A stretch of DNA of 13,710 nt from DASVSL01 sp036388095 (GCA_036388095.1 DASVSL010000096.1:1-13710), one strand, 5' to 3'; counted from the first letter of the stretch, positions 5,462 to 12,297 are shown. The notes: a model not told the origin generated them from the letters alone. Translations and numbers: made by a program.

Positions 5462-6682
5462 CTATCGTCTAAGGAGCGCGCTTAGTTTGATTCGCTCACT
5501 ATATTCCAACGTGCCGAGGCGGAATGCTTTTGCGGTAAGCAGCACGGTCAAGACCGTCGCGAGCGTGAGGATAGCTAAGGACACCAAGCCTTCGAATGGG
5601 CTCAGGTTGCCGGCGGCATTACGTAGCAGTACGCTGGTTGGTGCAGTGAGTGGAAAGTACGTCAGTATTTGCGTGAAGACCCCAGAAGGCTGGTTCAATA
5701 TGGCTTCCATACCCCAGAACGGCACGGCCGGCAGGATGAAGAACACCGTCGAGAACCCGCTGGCCTCTTTTGATGATGGAAATATCGCGCCGATCATCGC
5801 CATGAGCGCAACGTAAAAGATAAAGCCGACAACCAAAAAACCGATGCCGATACCGATTTCAAACGGCACGATGCTGAGTTGATTGAGATCGATCGGTAGC
5901 GAAAGATCGTTGCCAAAGGCGCGCGCCACGATGTACGCTGCGACCGCCATTAGCCCGATGATCGCAATTTGCGTCAGGGTGACGAGGATGATGCCGAATA
6001 GCTTACCCAGTATGAGCGTGCGTGGTTTGACGTAACTGAGGACCATTTCTATCGATCGGTTCTCTTTTTCCTCGGAGACTGAAGTGAGGGCGTACGATAC
6101 TGAAAAGACGAGAATGATATAAAACAGGATCAAAAAGGCGCCGGGAACGACGTACTCGGTAAATGCACGAGCAGGCTTACCATTTTTATAGCTTAGTAAA
6201 TCGCCTTGGCCGCCTGCCACGGCAAGTGCTGCGACGTTATCATCGAGTGGTGCGAGGAGGCTTTGTTGCAAAACGGTTTTGCCGATTTCAGACACGATTG
6301 CCCCGTTATCTTTTTCGGAGTTATCAGAGAACAGCTGGTAGCTGCCCGATTTTTGTAAATTGTTCGGGTACACAATGAGCCCGTCGAGCGTTCCGTTTTT
6401 GACGTTGTCTTCGAGCGTAGCGAGTTCTGACGGAGCATTTGATTGCAGCTTGTATGTCTGAGCAATACTGGGATCAATCAAGCCACTTTCGTCGACGAGT
6501 GCGACGGATACCTTTTCTTTGGTAGGGTCGATGTCTGTCGAGTCATCCGTCAGTACATTGATTAACGTGATGATGGCAATGAGAATAGGTACAAATATAA
6601 GTGAGATCCAGAACGACGGCTGCTTGATAATCGTCGTGTACTCATGACGCACCACGGCGCGAAGCTTGTGGTTTTTAGACAT
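5462..6682 (-). CDS. ABC-2 type exporter permease (NatB-like)
   Basis: This is the membrane subunit of an ABC exporter of the NatB/ABC-2 class. I chose ATG at 6682 (406 residues) because GAGGAG precedes it and because it overlaps the ATPase stop as ATGTCTAA, a usual coupled start; an upstream in-frame ATG at 6709 is less likely. One membrane helix lies near residues 23-43 (FWISLIFVPILIAIITLI), followed by an extracytoplasmic domain of about 130 residues. A cluster of five or so helices follows from about residue 180: AFLILFYIILVFSVSYAL, GIILVTLTQIAIIGLMAV, GIGFLVVGFIFYVALM, STVFFILPAVPFWG and LVSLAILTLATVLTVLL. The motif SVSEEKENRSIEMVLS between helices is typical of the family and probably contacts the ATPase. 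Relatives export sodium, drugs or peptides; the cargo here is unknown. Confidence 0.92.
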   Translation of the reverse strand: MSKNHKLRAVVRHEYTTIIKQPSFWISLIFVPILIAIITLINVLTDDSTDIDPTKEKVSVALVDESGLIDPSIAQTYKLQSNAPSELATLEDNVKNGTLDGLIVYPNNLQKSGSYQLFSDNSEKDNGAIVSEIGKTVLQQSLLAPLDDNVAALAVAGGQGDLLSYKNGKPARAFTEYVVPGAFLILFYIILVFSVSYALTSVSEEKENRSIEMVLSYVKPRTLILGKLFGIILVTLTQIAIIGLMAVAAYIVARAFGNDLSLPIDLNQLSIVPFEIGIGIGFLVVGFIFYVALMAMIGAIFPSSKEASGFSTVFFILPAVPFWGMEAILNQPSGVFTQILTYFPLTAPTSVLLRNAAGNLSPFEGLVSLAILTLATVLTVLLTAKAFRLGTLEYSERIKLSALLRR

Positions 6683-7415
6683 CAGACTTCTCCTCGTAAA
6701 TCGATACAAAAATATCCTCGATAGACTTCATGTCAAATGACTTTTTCAACTCATCTTTTGAGCCATACGCCTTGCGGACGCCATCTTTGATGATCAGGAC
6801 TCGATCGGCTAAGCGTTCCACCTCTTCCATCATGTGGGTGATGTAGATGACGGCCGTGCCCTTGTCTTGGTATTCCTCGACGATCTCAAGGAGGAGCTTG
6901 CGATTAATTGGGTCAAGGCCTTTGGTCGGTTCGTCGAGAATGAGTAACTTGGGATTGTTGATGATGGCGACGCCAAGCTGGACCTTTTGTTGCTGTCCGC
7001 CTGATAATTTCTTGATCTTTAGCTTGGCTTTGTCCGCCAGCCCAACCCGCTCAAGAAATTCCATCGAAAAATCATGGGCGTCGCTGCGCGCCATACCTTT
7101 TAACTCGCCGAAATACGTCATCACGTTGATGACGGTACTTCTAACATAGAGTCCACGCTCTTCTGGCAAGTAGCCGACCATGTTCGAATGCTCGGGTGTG
7201 TAGCGAACGCCGTTGATCAATAATTTGCCAGAAGTTGGTTGATAAATATCGAGAAGTGTACGTATAGTTGACGTCTTGCCTGAGCCATTGGCACCGAGGA
7301 GGGCGAATATTTCGCCAGGCTGTACCTCGAATGATACGTTGCTAACGATTGGCTTACCGCCCAGCACTAAGTTGAAGTCTTTTACTTGAACGATCGGTTG
7401 TATGTTAGTAGCCAT
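6675..7415 (-). CDS. ABC exporter ATP-binding protein (NatA-like)
   Basis: This 246-residue ATPase is complete: Walker A GANGSGKTS (41-49), the variant Q-loop region GYLPEERGLY (81-90) seen in NatA-like proteins, signature LSGGQQQK (137-144), Walker B LLILDEPTKGLD (157-168) and switch His194 in YITHMMEEVE. It powers the adjacent NatB-like permease, whose start overlaps its stop by eight bases. The start at 7415 is supported by AGAGGT a few bases upstream. The gene lies 55 bases behind the DUF2200 gene in the same direction, and may be read through from it. TTTAAT just upstream of the Shine-Dalgarno sequence is a weak candidate for a separate -10. Confidence 0.95.
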   Translation of the reverse strand: MATNIQPIVQVKDFNLVLGGKPIVSNVSFEVQPGEIFALLGANGSGKTSTIRTLLDIYQPTSGKLLINGVRYTPEHSNMVGYLPEERGLYVRSTVINVMTYFGELKGMARSDAHDFSMEFLERVGLADKAKLKIKKLSGGQQQKVQLGVAIINNPKLLILDEPTKGLDPINRKLLLEIVEEYQDKGTAVIYITHMMEEVERLADRVLIIKDGVRKAYGSKDELKKSFDMKSIEDIFVSIYEEKSDV

Positions 7416-7470
7416 AAGATACCTCTATTAAAGCATGGACTCGGTGCTTCGTATGCCGCACCGCTTTTGA

Positions 7471-7821
7471 TTACTGGCGAAGGATATTCTCCACCGCTTT
7501 GCCACGAGCCAGTTCATCGATCAACTTATCGAGGTAGCGTATCTCTTGCATGAGTGGGTCCTCGATGTCCTCAACCCGCACGCCGCAGATGACTCCTTTG
7601 ATTGACTTGCGCGACGGATTGAGTCGAGGAGCACGAGCAAAGAATGTTTCAAAAGTGGTCTGTTTGGTCAGTTGTGTTTCTAGCTCGGCCTCGGTGTAGC
7701 CGGTGAGCCAGAGAATAATCTGATCGACCTCTCCCTTCGTACGGCCTTTTTTCTCGGCTTTCGCGACGTAGAAAGGATAAACGCTGGCAAAGCTGGTGAT
7801 ATAAATGCGTTGCGATGCCAT
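7471..7821 (-). CDS. DUF2200 family protein
   Basis: The product is 116 residues from ATG at 7821, with the family features RIYITSFASVYPFYVAKAEKKGRTK near the start, then EVDQIILWLTGYTEAEL, FFARAPRLNPSRKSIKG, VICGVRVEDIEDPLMQEIRYLDKLIDEL and a short tail. I prefer 7821 to the in-frame ATG at 7836, because MASQRIYITSF is the usual N-terminus and because a TACAAT -10 on the minus strand ends six bases before it. DUF2200 proteins are small, cytosolic and of unknown function. The gene is divergent from DHFR-fold gene 2, with only 44 bases between their start codons, and is upstream of the ABC exporter genes. Confidence 0.9.
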   Translation of the reverse strand: MASQRIYITSFASVYPFYVAKAEKKGRTKGEVDQIILWLTGYTEAELETQLTKQTTFETFFARAPRLNPSRKSIKGVICGVRVEDIEDPLMQEIRYLDKLIDELARGKAVENILRQ

Positions 7822-7827
7822 GCCCTC

Positions 7828-7833
7828 ATTGTA
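7828..7833 (-). promoter_or_regulatory. -10 element, leaderless, for DUF2200 gene
   Basis: On the minus strand TACAAT is followed by GAGGGC and then ATG at 7821, so transcription is predicted to start at the A of the ATG. The hexamer lies inside the palindrome TTGTACAA and overlaps the probable -35 of the divergent gene. Confidence 0.55.
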
Positions 7834-7859
7834 CAACCGAGTTGATAACGACGTATGAT
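7829..7859 (+). promoter_or_regulatory. Promoter, leaderless, for DHFR-fold gene 2 (overlaps divergent promoter)
   Basis: TTGTAC (7829-7834) is a possible -35 and TATGAT (7854-7859) the -10, with a long 19-base spacer. Six bases follow to ATG at 7866, so the predicted transcription start is the A of the start codon. The -35 shares bases with the -10 of the minus-strand DUF2200 gene, so RNA polymerase cannot occupy both promoters at once. Confidence 0.55.
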
Positions 7860-7865
7860 AGATAC

Positions 7866-8471
7866 ATGAGAAAAATTATTGTCTTATCGTTCATCAGCCT
7901 TGACGGGGTAATGCAGGCGCCTGGCGGCCCGGATGAGGACACCTCGGGTGACTTTAAATACGGCGGATGGACAGTCCCGTATTGGGACGAGATGTCTGGC
8001 GATGCGATGGATTCACAGATGAGCATGCCATTTGACCTGCTACTGGGCAGAAAGACGTATGATATCTTTGCCGACTACTGGCCGAAGCAAGACCTGACAA
8101 CCGAGCCCGCGGGAGCTTTTGACAAAGCGAAAAAATACGTCGTATCAGCTTCATCCCCCGAGCTGAGCTGGGCGAATTCCGAACTGGTTGATGGCGATGT
8201 CGTCGCAAAGCTGACAGAGCTCAAACAGCAAGGCGGTCCGATGCTGCAAGTGCATGGCAGCGGCAACATGATTCAAACGCTGCTGAAAAACGATCTTGTC
8301 GACGAGATATGGCTGAAACTATTTCCGCTGACCCTTGGCGGTGGCAAACGTTTATTTGCCGAAGGCACTGTGCCGACTGCATTTGAACTTATTGAGTCGA
8401 AAATAACGCCAAAAGGTGTGATATTCGCCAATTACAAACGCGCCGGTGAGGTTACGACAGGATCATTTTAG
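7866..8471 (+). CDS. Dihydrofolate-reductase-fold (RibD C-terminal type) protein 2
   Basis: The protein is 201 residues from ATG at 7866; an in-frame upstream ATG at 7815 would add 17 residues foreign to the family and run into the opposite gene. Landmarks are MRKIIVLSFISLDGVMQAPG at the start, then PFDLLLGRKTYDIFADYWP, KKYVVSASSPELSW, LQVHGSGNMIQTLLKNDLVD and LFPLTLGGGKRLF. This is the common free-standing RibD-C/DHFR-like family, longer at the N-terminal loop (GGPDEDTSGDF) than DHFR-fold protein 1. It is expected to bind NADPH, but the substrate is unknown. The two DHFR-fold genes in this window are not close copies. A ten-base inverted repeat overlaps the stop codon. Confidence 0.92.
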   Translation: MRKIIVLSFISLDGVMQAPGGPDEDTSGDFKYGGWTVPYWDEMSGDAMDSQMSMPFDLLLGRKTYDIFADYWPKQDLTTEPAGAFDKAKKYVVSASSPELSWANSELVDGDVVAKLTELKQQGGPMLQVHGSGNMIQTLLKNDLVDEIWLKLFPLTLGGGKRLFAEGTVPTAFELIESKITPKGVIFANYKRAGEVTTGSF

Positions 8472-8485
8472 TCAGAAAATGATCC
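8460..8485 (+). terminator. Inverted repeat overlapping the stop of DHFR-fold gene 2
   Basis: GGATCATTTT (8460-8469) and AAAATGATCC (8476-8485) form a perfect ten-base inverted repeat around six bases, and the TAG stop (8469-8471) begins at the last base of the left arm. No T tract follows, so it is a weak terminator at best; it may instead protect the mRNA 3' end. Confidence 0.4.
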
Positions 8486-8546
8486 ATACGGCACGGAAAC
8501 AACACGACACAACAGATGTTAACTACGGTATGTAGAGTAAGTGCCG

Positions 8547-9374
8547 TTACTTTACCATCACGTTGTCTAGATTCGCCTTTATGCCTTTGAGAAGCGCGAA
8601 GGTGACTTTGTCCATGACGGCGCCGTCAAAGTTAGTGTGCTTCACGACGGTGTGATGGAACGACACGTTCTCAAGAACCGTGTTGTGAAAGGTAGCATTT
8701 TTAAGCGACGAACTGTCGAAAGTTGTGCCATGAAGCGTTAGTCCGTCAAACGACAGTGCGCTTATATCGGCTTGCTTGAAATGTGTGTTGTCCAGAGTTG
8801 CGCCACTGAAAATTGCACCTTGTAGGGCGCACCGTACGAGTTTTGCACCGCTGAGGTTCGCGTCGGTGAAATTTACCTGCTGAAGATCACTACTGTCGAA
8901 TACTGCCGCTGTAAGGTCTGCGCCGATGAAGCTCGCGCCGTTTAAGGCAGCTGCCCGAAATTTCGTCTTCTGGAGAGCGGAGTGGTCGAAGTTGGTGCCC
9001 ATAAGAGCGCTCAGGCTGAAATCTGAACCCGACAGGTCAGTGTCAGACAAGTCGGTGTTTTCCAGTGGGATTGCCCGGAATCGTGCTTCGTTGCCAAAGA
9101 CACCTTTGATCCCATTGACAATCGATTTTCCGAGGGTCGCTTTGTCGTCCGTCTTGGGCTCATCGTGGGCGACGTGACCCATAATCTCTGTGACGTCGCC
9201 GAATGACTCGACGGTGAGTTGGTACGCTTCGGCATCGCTTTTGCCGCTCGCTTTTAAATCGTCGTACTTTTCTTCGAGGTTGTTAAGTAATTCTTGTATG
9301 ACGTCTTTACGTGCCGGAAAGTTGCCGTAGGGCTTGAACGCGTCGTCAAGAAATTGGCTAAGGTTAGTTTTCAT
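8547..9374 (-). CDS. HAAS-like N-terminal domain plus pentapeptide-repeat beta-helix protein
   Basis: Residues 1-70 look like the HAAS/DUF1700-type helical domain common next to PadR genes: FPARKDVIQELLNNLEEKYD, then LKASGKSDAEAYQLTVESFGDVTEIMG. Residues about 100-272 are pentapeptide repeats of the A(D/N)LXX kind, for example LENTDLSDTDLSGSDFS, ALNGASFIGADLTAAVF, and later ATFHNTVLENVSFHHTV. About 34 five-residue units would make a right-handed quadrilateral beta-helix. No membrane helix or signal is present. Pentapeptide proteins can mimic DNA (gyrase protection) or act as scaffolds; which applies here is unknown. AAAGGAGG precedes the ATG. The gene starts ten bases after the padR stop and is almost surely its co-regulated partner. 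HAAS fused to pentapeptide repeats is an unusual architecture. Confidence 0.85.
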   Translation of the reverse strand: MKTNLSQFLDDAFKPYGNFPARKDVIQELLNNLEEKYDDLKASGKSDAEAYQLTVESFGDVTEIMGHVAHDEPKTDDKATLGKSIVNGIKGVFGNEARFRAIPLENTDLSDTDLSGSDFSLSALMGTNFDHSALQKTKFRAAALNGASFIGADLTAAVFDSSDLQQVNFTDANLSGAKLVRCALQGAIFSGATLDNTHFKQADISALSFDGLTLHGTTFDSSSLKNATFHNTVLENVSFHHTVVKHTNFDGAVMDKVTFALLKGIKANLDNVMVK

Positions 9375-9384
9375 AGGGCCTCCT

Positions 9385-9714
9385 TTAGAGTATTTTTTCT
9401 AGGATCATCTGTGCATAGCGCCAGTTGTGCATGTTTTCTTCGTATTGTTTAGTGCCGCCAGTTGTGATGCGGTAATATTTGCGTCGGCCACCATGCGTCT
9501 CATCTCCCCAGTACGAGATAATGTAGCCGTCGTTTTCGAGTCGCTTGAGGCTAGAGTACATCGTGGCTTCTTTTAGTTCGTACTTGTGGTCAGACAGTTC
9601 GTGAACGAGCTTCGTGATTTCGTAGCCGTATTTATCGCCAGAACTCAAGAACTTTAAGATGATCGTGTCCGTGTGGCCACGCAGAAGGTCTGACGTTAGT
9701 TTGTGATCGATCAT
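9385..9714 (-). CDS. PadR family transcriptional regulator
   Basis: This 109-residue protein is a PadR-like winged helix regulator of the short (PadR-s2) type: LLRGHTDTIILKFLSSGDKYGYEI in the first helices, KEATMYSSLKRLENDGYI as recognition helix and wing entry, SYWGDETHGGRRKYYRITTGG as wing, then a C-terminal dimerisation helix (KQYEENMHNWRYAQMILEKIL). Such proteins usually repress their own operon and are released by a ligand or partner. Here the partner is the HAAS/pentapeptide protein ten bases downstream. The start ATG lies one base off the exact leaderless position behind a TTGACA-TACATT promoter, and no Shine-Dalgarno sequence is present. Confidence 0.93.
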   Translation of the reverse strand: MIDHKLTSDLLRGHTDTIILKFLSSGDKYGYEITKLVHELSDHKYELKEATMYSSLKRLENDGYIISYWGDETHGGRRKYYRITTGGTKQYEENMHNWRYAQMILEKIL

Positions 9715-9721
9715 ATTTTAC

Positions 9722-9750
9722 AATGTATATCGAAGTACTATTACTGTCAA
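9722..9750 (-). promoter_or_regulatory. padR operon promoter (near-leaderless)
   Basis: On the minus strand a perfect -35 TTGACA (plus-strand 9745-9750) is followed by a 17-base spacer and TACATT (plus-strand 9722-9727). Seven bases then separate the hexamer from the ATG at 9714, so transcription would start at, or one base before, the A of the start codon. ATGTA/TACAT-like half sites here may serve PadR autoregulation, but the palindrome is imperfect. Confidence 0.65.
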
Positions 9751-9826
9751 GGTAATTATTTGTGATGGTCATGAAGCGTTTGTTATGCTGAGGCTAGGAT
9801 CGGATGATAACGACGGGCTATCGCAT

Positions 9827-9832
9827 TAGGAT
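9827..9832 (+). promoter_or_regulatory. -10 element, leaderless, for TfoX-N gene
   Basis: TAGGAT (9827-9832) is followed by GCAGCA and ATG at 9839, again placing the predicted transcription start on the A of the start codon. Another TAGGAT at 9795-9800 could be an alternative -10 giving a longer leader. I see no strong -35 for either. Confidence 0.4.
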
Positions 9833-9838
9833 GCAGCA

Positions 9839-10156
9839 ATGAGAACATCGAAAGACACTGCCGAACAACTGTTAGCACAACTGCGACAGGTTGCAGACGC
9901 ACGTATTCACCCGATGATGGGCGAATATATCGTCTATGTCGATGAAAAAGTGATCGGGCAAATCAATCATAGCCAACTGTTCGTAAAAGTGACGCCGTTC
10001 GGTGAGCGCTTCGCGGCCGGGCTGAAACACGAGTCGCCTTACGACGGAGCGAAGCCAGCCATTGTTGTTCCACAGAGCAAAATCGACGACTCCGAGTGGC
10101 TACGGGCGTTCGTCGCAGGCACAGTAGCACAGTTGCCAGCTCCGCATAAAAAGTAG
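9839..10156 (+). CDS. TfoX N-terminal domain protein
   Basis: This 105-residue protein covers only the TfoX/Sxy N-terminal domain: an opening helix (AEQLLAQLRQV), then IHPMMGEYIVYVDEKVIGQI matching the family RKMFGGYGLYxDGK region, QLFVKVTPFGERF, and AKPAIVVPQSKIDDSEWLRAFV at the end. TfoX/Sxy activates competence genes in gammaproteobacteria with CRP, but single-domain TfoX-N proteins are widespread in bacteria without that pathway and mostly uncharacterised, so a competence role should not be assumed. It has no Shine-Dalgarno sequence, and its start lies at the leaderless distance from TAGGAT. The next gene downstream has its own -10. Confidence 0.85.
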   Translation: MRTSKDTAEQLLAQLRQVADARIHPMMGEYIVYVDEKVIGQINHSQLFVKVTPFGERFAAGLKHESPYDGAKPAIVVPQSKIDDSEWLRAFVAGTVAQLPAPHKK

Positions 10157-10235
10157 CCGCTCCAAGCCTCTGGCTGTTTGCTTCGTATATTGAAAACGTA
10201 GAGTCCATTGCCCCGCCACCCGTCGAGAGAAAAAC

Positions 10236-10244
10236 TGGTAGGAT
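10236..10244 (+). promoter_or_regulatory. Extended -10 promoter, leaderless, for alpha/beta hydrolase pair
   Basis: TGG followed by TAGGAT (10239-10244) forms an extended -10; AGCTAG then leads to ATG at 10251, placing the predicted start of transcription on the A of the ATG. No Shine-Dalgarno sequence is present. Confidence 0.5.
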
Positions 10245-10250
10245 AGCTAG

Positions 10251-11006
10251 ATGACGCCAAATCGATTGAGTCACAAGCGGCGCCTACGCGTTGGCAGCTA
10301 CGAGATGAATGTTCGCACCGCCAGTTCGCGGCCACGAGCCCGATCAATCGTTTTTGTGCATGGGATTGGTGTGTCGGGAACATATTTCGTCCCATTCGCC
10401 GAGGTCTGCGCCCGGGACTATTCTGTTCATGTCCTCGATCTGCCGGGGTATGGAACCACACCGAAGCCACCCCAGCCACTCACCCTAGAAGAGATGGCCG
10501 ATGTCGTCGCCGACTATATACGCACCAGTGAGATCGACGAGGCAATCATTGTCGCGCATTCTATGGGGTGCCAAACAGCGGTCCATTTTGCCGCACGTCA
10601 CCCAGAGCTATGCGCCAAACTCGTCCTCATCGGGCCGACGGCGAACAAAGACGAACGTCGCCGTATAGCGCAGGCGTACAGACTGTTGCAGGATACCTTC
10701 AAAGAGCCGCTGCGAGCTAACGGGCTTATCTTTGCCGATTATCTGCGCATGGGACCACTCCGGTACTTAAAAACCGCGCGCTTTATGGTCGACGACACTA
10801 TCGAAACACACCTGAAGAAGGTGAGCGCAAACATACTGCTCGTACGTGGTGAGAAAGATTCCATATCGCCGCGACCATGGATGAACTACCTATGCCAGCA
10901 AACTACACGAGCGACGATGGTAGAGATTCCAGCCGCACCGCACGCTGTCCAGTTCAGCAAACCAAAGGAGCTTTTAGACGCATGCGACGGTTTCTTGCGC
11001 GCGTAG
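10251..11006 (+). CDS. Alpha/beta hydrolase (soluble member of a pair)
   Basis: This 251-residue alpha/beta hydrolase has a complete triad in the standard places: oxyanion loop VFVHGIGVSG (34-43), nucleophile Ser104 in AHSMG, Asp203 in RGEKDSISP, and His231 in APHAVQF. The LDLPGYGTTPKPP segment is typical of the epoxide-hydrolase/haloperoxidase-like branch, whose members cleave esters, C-C bonds or epoxides. The first 30 residues are basic and not hydrophobic, so there is no signal peptide. The next hydrolase gene starts inside its last 25 bases, so the two are translated from one message and may work on related substrates. The substrate is unknown. Confidence 0.9.
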   Translation: MTPNRLSHKRRLRVGSYEMNVRTASSRPRARSIVFVHGIGVSGTYFVPFAEVCARDYSVHVLDLPGYGTTPKPPQPLTLEEMADVVADYIRTSEIDEAIIVAHSMGCQTAVHFAARHPELCAKLVLIGPTANKDERRRIAQAYRLLQDTFKEPLRANGLIFADYLRMGPLRYLKTARFMVDDTIETHLKKVSANILLVRGEKDSISPRPWMNYLCQQTTRATMVEIPAAPHAVQFSKPKELLDACDGFLRA

Positions 11007-11689
11007 TCGTCATCGCTACGTACGGCTATTTTTGGACGTTAGATTATATATACGCCGGGTTTTGGCAGCTTCTCGGGATCGTACGACGGGGCGACGCCCG
11101 CGTTTTTTTAACGCCGACGGGCACAGCCAAACGGTCCCCGGTCATCCTTATCCCAGGTATATATGAACGGTGGGAATTTATGAAACCGATTGCACGGGTA
11201 CTCTACCACGAAGGGTACCCGGTGCATGTGATCGAAGGACTCGGCTATAATCGAGGCACCGTTGAAGCGATGGCGAACGTCGTCTCTACCTATGTGCAAG
11301 AACACAATCTACGTGATTGCGTAATCGTCGCGCATAGTAAGGGCGGTCTGATAGGTAAGCAGCTTTTGGTCCAATATGAAGCGCAAAAAATCTTTAGAGG
11401 AATGGTGGCAATTAGTGCACCGTTTGCCGGTTCTAGGTATGCGCAGCTGTTTCCGCTACGATCACTGCGCATGTTTATTCCGGATGCGCCGCTGCTGAGG
11501 GCACTAGCGAAAAATGACCGGGTGAACGCGCGGATCGTATCAATCTATCCAGCATTTGATCCGCATATCCCCGGCGGAAGTCACCTGCAGGGCGCTAGGA
11601 ACATTCAGGTCCAAATGTATGGCCATTTCAGGATAATCAAGGACCGCAGAATGCATCGAGAGATCATAAAGGGCATGAATAAGTTGTGA
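10982..11689 (+). CDS. Lipase-like alpha/beta hydrolase with N-terminal membrane segment
   Basis: I place the start at ATG 10982 (235 residues), which has AAGGAG at 10965-10970, eleven bases away and inside the upstream gene; the longer frame from ATG 10877 would overlap that gene by 130 bases with unlikely sequence. Residues 4-30 are hydrophobic and aromatic (FLARVVVIATYGYFWTL, then YIYAGFW) and could anchor the protein in the membrane. The hydrolase fold shows VILIPGIYERW (54-64), nucleophile Ser119 in AHSKGG, probable Asp193 in AFDPHIPGG and His215 in YGHFRI. The PGIYE... and HSKGG motifs resemble triacylglycerol-lipase or PGAP1-like acyl hydrolases. It could act on lipids at the membrane while the soluble hydrolase upstream processes a product, but that is inference. 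Confidence 0.85.
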   Translation: MRRFLARVVVIATYGYFWTLDYIYAGFWQLLGIVRRGDARVFLTPTGTAKRSPVILIPGIYERWEFMKPIARVLYHEGYPVHVIEGLGYNRGTVEAMANVVSTYVQEHNLRDCVIVAHSKGGLIGKQLLVQYEAQKIFRGMVAISAPFAGSRYAQLFPLRSLRMFIPDAPLLRALAKNDRVNARIVSIYPAFDPHIPGGSHLQGARNIQVQMYGHFRIIKDRRMHREIIKGMNKL

Positions 11690-11724
11690 ATGAATAGGGC
11701 CGTTAGCTGTCTTTTGCGATGATT

Positions 11725-11759
11725 ACCAAACAGAGGCTCAGTGTGAGCCTCTCTTTGGT
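11725..11759. terminator. Bidirectional terminator hairpin between hydrolase pair and hsp20
   Basis: ACCAAA (11725-11730) pairs with TTTGGT (11754-11759) and, inside a C/C mismatch, AGAGGCTCA (11732-11740) pairs with TGAGCCTCT (11744-11752) around the triloop GTG. It lies 35 bases past the hydrolase stop and 16 bases past the hsp20 stop on the other strand. The inner stem is followed by short T-rich runs in both directions, so it probably ends both transcripts. Confidence 0.7.
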
Positions 11760-11775
11760 GGTTGCTCAGGTCAAA

Positions 11776-12207
11776 TCACTTCTTTTTCGATGACGCAGCG
11801 ATCGTGATTTTCTTTGGTTCTGGCAACGGAGTTAGTGGTACGTTGATCTTCAGGATGCCGTCATCAAGTCGAGCTTCAATCTTGTCGGTGTCGACGCGCT
11901 CTGGCAAAGCGATGCGGCGATAGAAACTACTGGAGCTTTCGCGGACAACGTACTTTTTGGCTTTGTCCTCGTCTTTTTCGTGACGTTCTGCGCTAATCAC
12001 TAGGGCATTGTTTTCGACCTGGATGTTGACATCATCTTGTTCAAAGTTCGGCAGGTGTGCCTCTACCTGCAACTGATTATCCTTTGTGTAGACATCGGTC
12101 GTCGGGATGTTGATCCCCTTTAGCGGCGTCATCCAATCATCGCCAAAGAATTGTTTTTGTAGGGCGCTGAGCTCTGCAAATGGATCCCAGCGTACAAGGT
12201 TGCTCAT
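11776..12207 (-). CDS. Small heat shock protein, Hsp20/alpha-crystallin family
   Basis: The start is ATG 12207 (143 residues), giving the usual N-terminus MSNLVRWDPFAELSALQKQF and preceded by AGGAGGA at a proper distance; the frame stays open upstream to 12297, but that stretch is the leader and operator. The alpha-crystallin domain runs from about residue 40 to 130, with TTDVYTKDNQLQVEAHLPNF, ALVISAERHEKDEDK, SSFYRRIALPERVD and LDDGILKINVPL, and the C-terminal ITI motif that caps neighbouring subunits. It holds unfolding proteins in a soluble state during heat stress. Regulation is unusually readable: a CIRCE operator brackets the promoter -35 and a leader hairpin hides the Shine-Dalgarno sequence. 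Confidence 0.97.
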   Translation of the reverse strand: MSNLVRWDPFAELSALQKQFFGDDWMTPLKGINIPTTDVYTKDNQLQVEAHLPNFEQDDVNIQVENNALVISAERHEKDEDKAKKYVVRESSSSFYRRIALPERVDTDKIEARLDDGILKINVPLTPLPEPKKITIAASSKKK

Positions 12208-12211
12208 TATA

Positions 12212-12246
12212 TTCCTCCTATTATTGTTTAAATAATTCTGGAAGAA
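12212..12246 (-). promoter_or_regulatory. Leader hairpin masking the hsp20 Shine-Dalgarno sequence (candidate RNA thermometer)
   Basis: In the minus-strand mRNA, UUCUUCC (12246-12240) pairs with GGAGGAA (12218-12212), seven pairs with one G-U. AUUAUU (12236-12231) pairs with AAUAAU (12225-12220) around the loop UAAAC. The internal loop is AGA against A. The entire Shine-Dalgarno sequence is paired, four bases before the AUG. An AU-rich upper stem with a weak internal loop is what a thermometer that melts near growth temperature looks like. A competing hairpin, AGAAGC/GCUUCU (12261-12256 with 12248-12243), sits at the 5' end of the transcript and shares bases with the lower arm. Confidence 0.6.
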
Positions 12247-12267
12247 GCATAAATAGCTTCTAAAACG

Positions 12268-12297
12268 AGTATAGAAAAATTGGCACTCGCATGTCAA
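12268..12297 (-). promoter_or_regulatory. hsp20 sigma70-type promoter
   Basis: On the minus strand a perfect TTGACA (plus-strand 12292-12297) and TATACT (plus-strand 12268-12273) are 18 bases apart. Transcription would start near 12261, giving a leader of about 54 bases. The -35 lies in the nine-base spacer of the CIRCE element, so repressor and polymerase exclude each other. Confidence 0.8.

Noticed and set aside
5328..5816. 162-codon open frame on the plus strand
   Set aside because: It runs antisense through the HhH gene and the permease C-terminus, both of which have clear family features; the product looks like a shadow translation.
7442..7463. Hairpin CGGTGC/GCACCG between DUF2200 and natA-like genes as a terminator
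   Set aside because: Six-pair stem with a ten-base loop and no T tract on the minus strand, where termination would be needed; the CTTTTG tail is on the plus side, where no gene ends.
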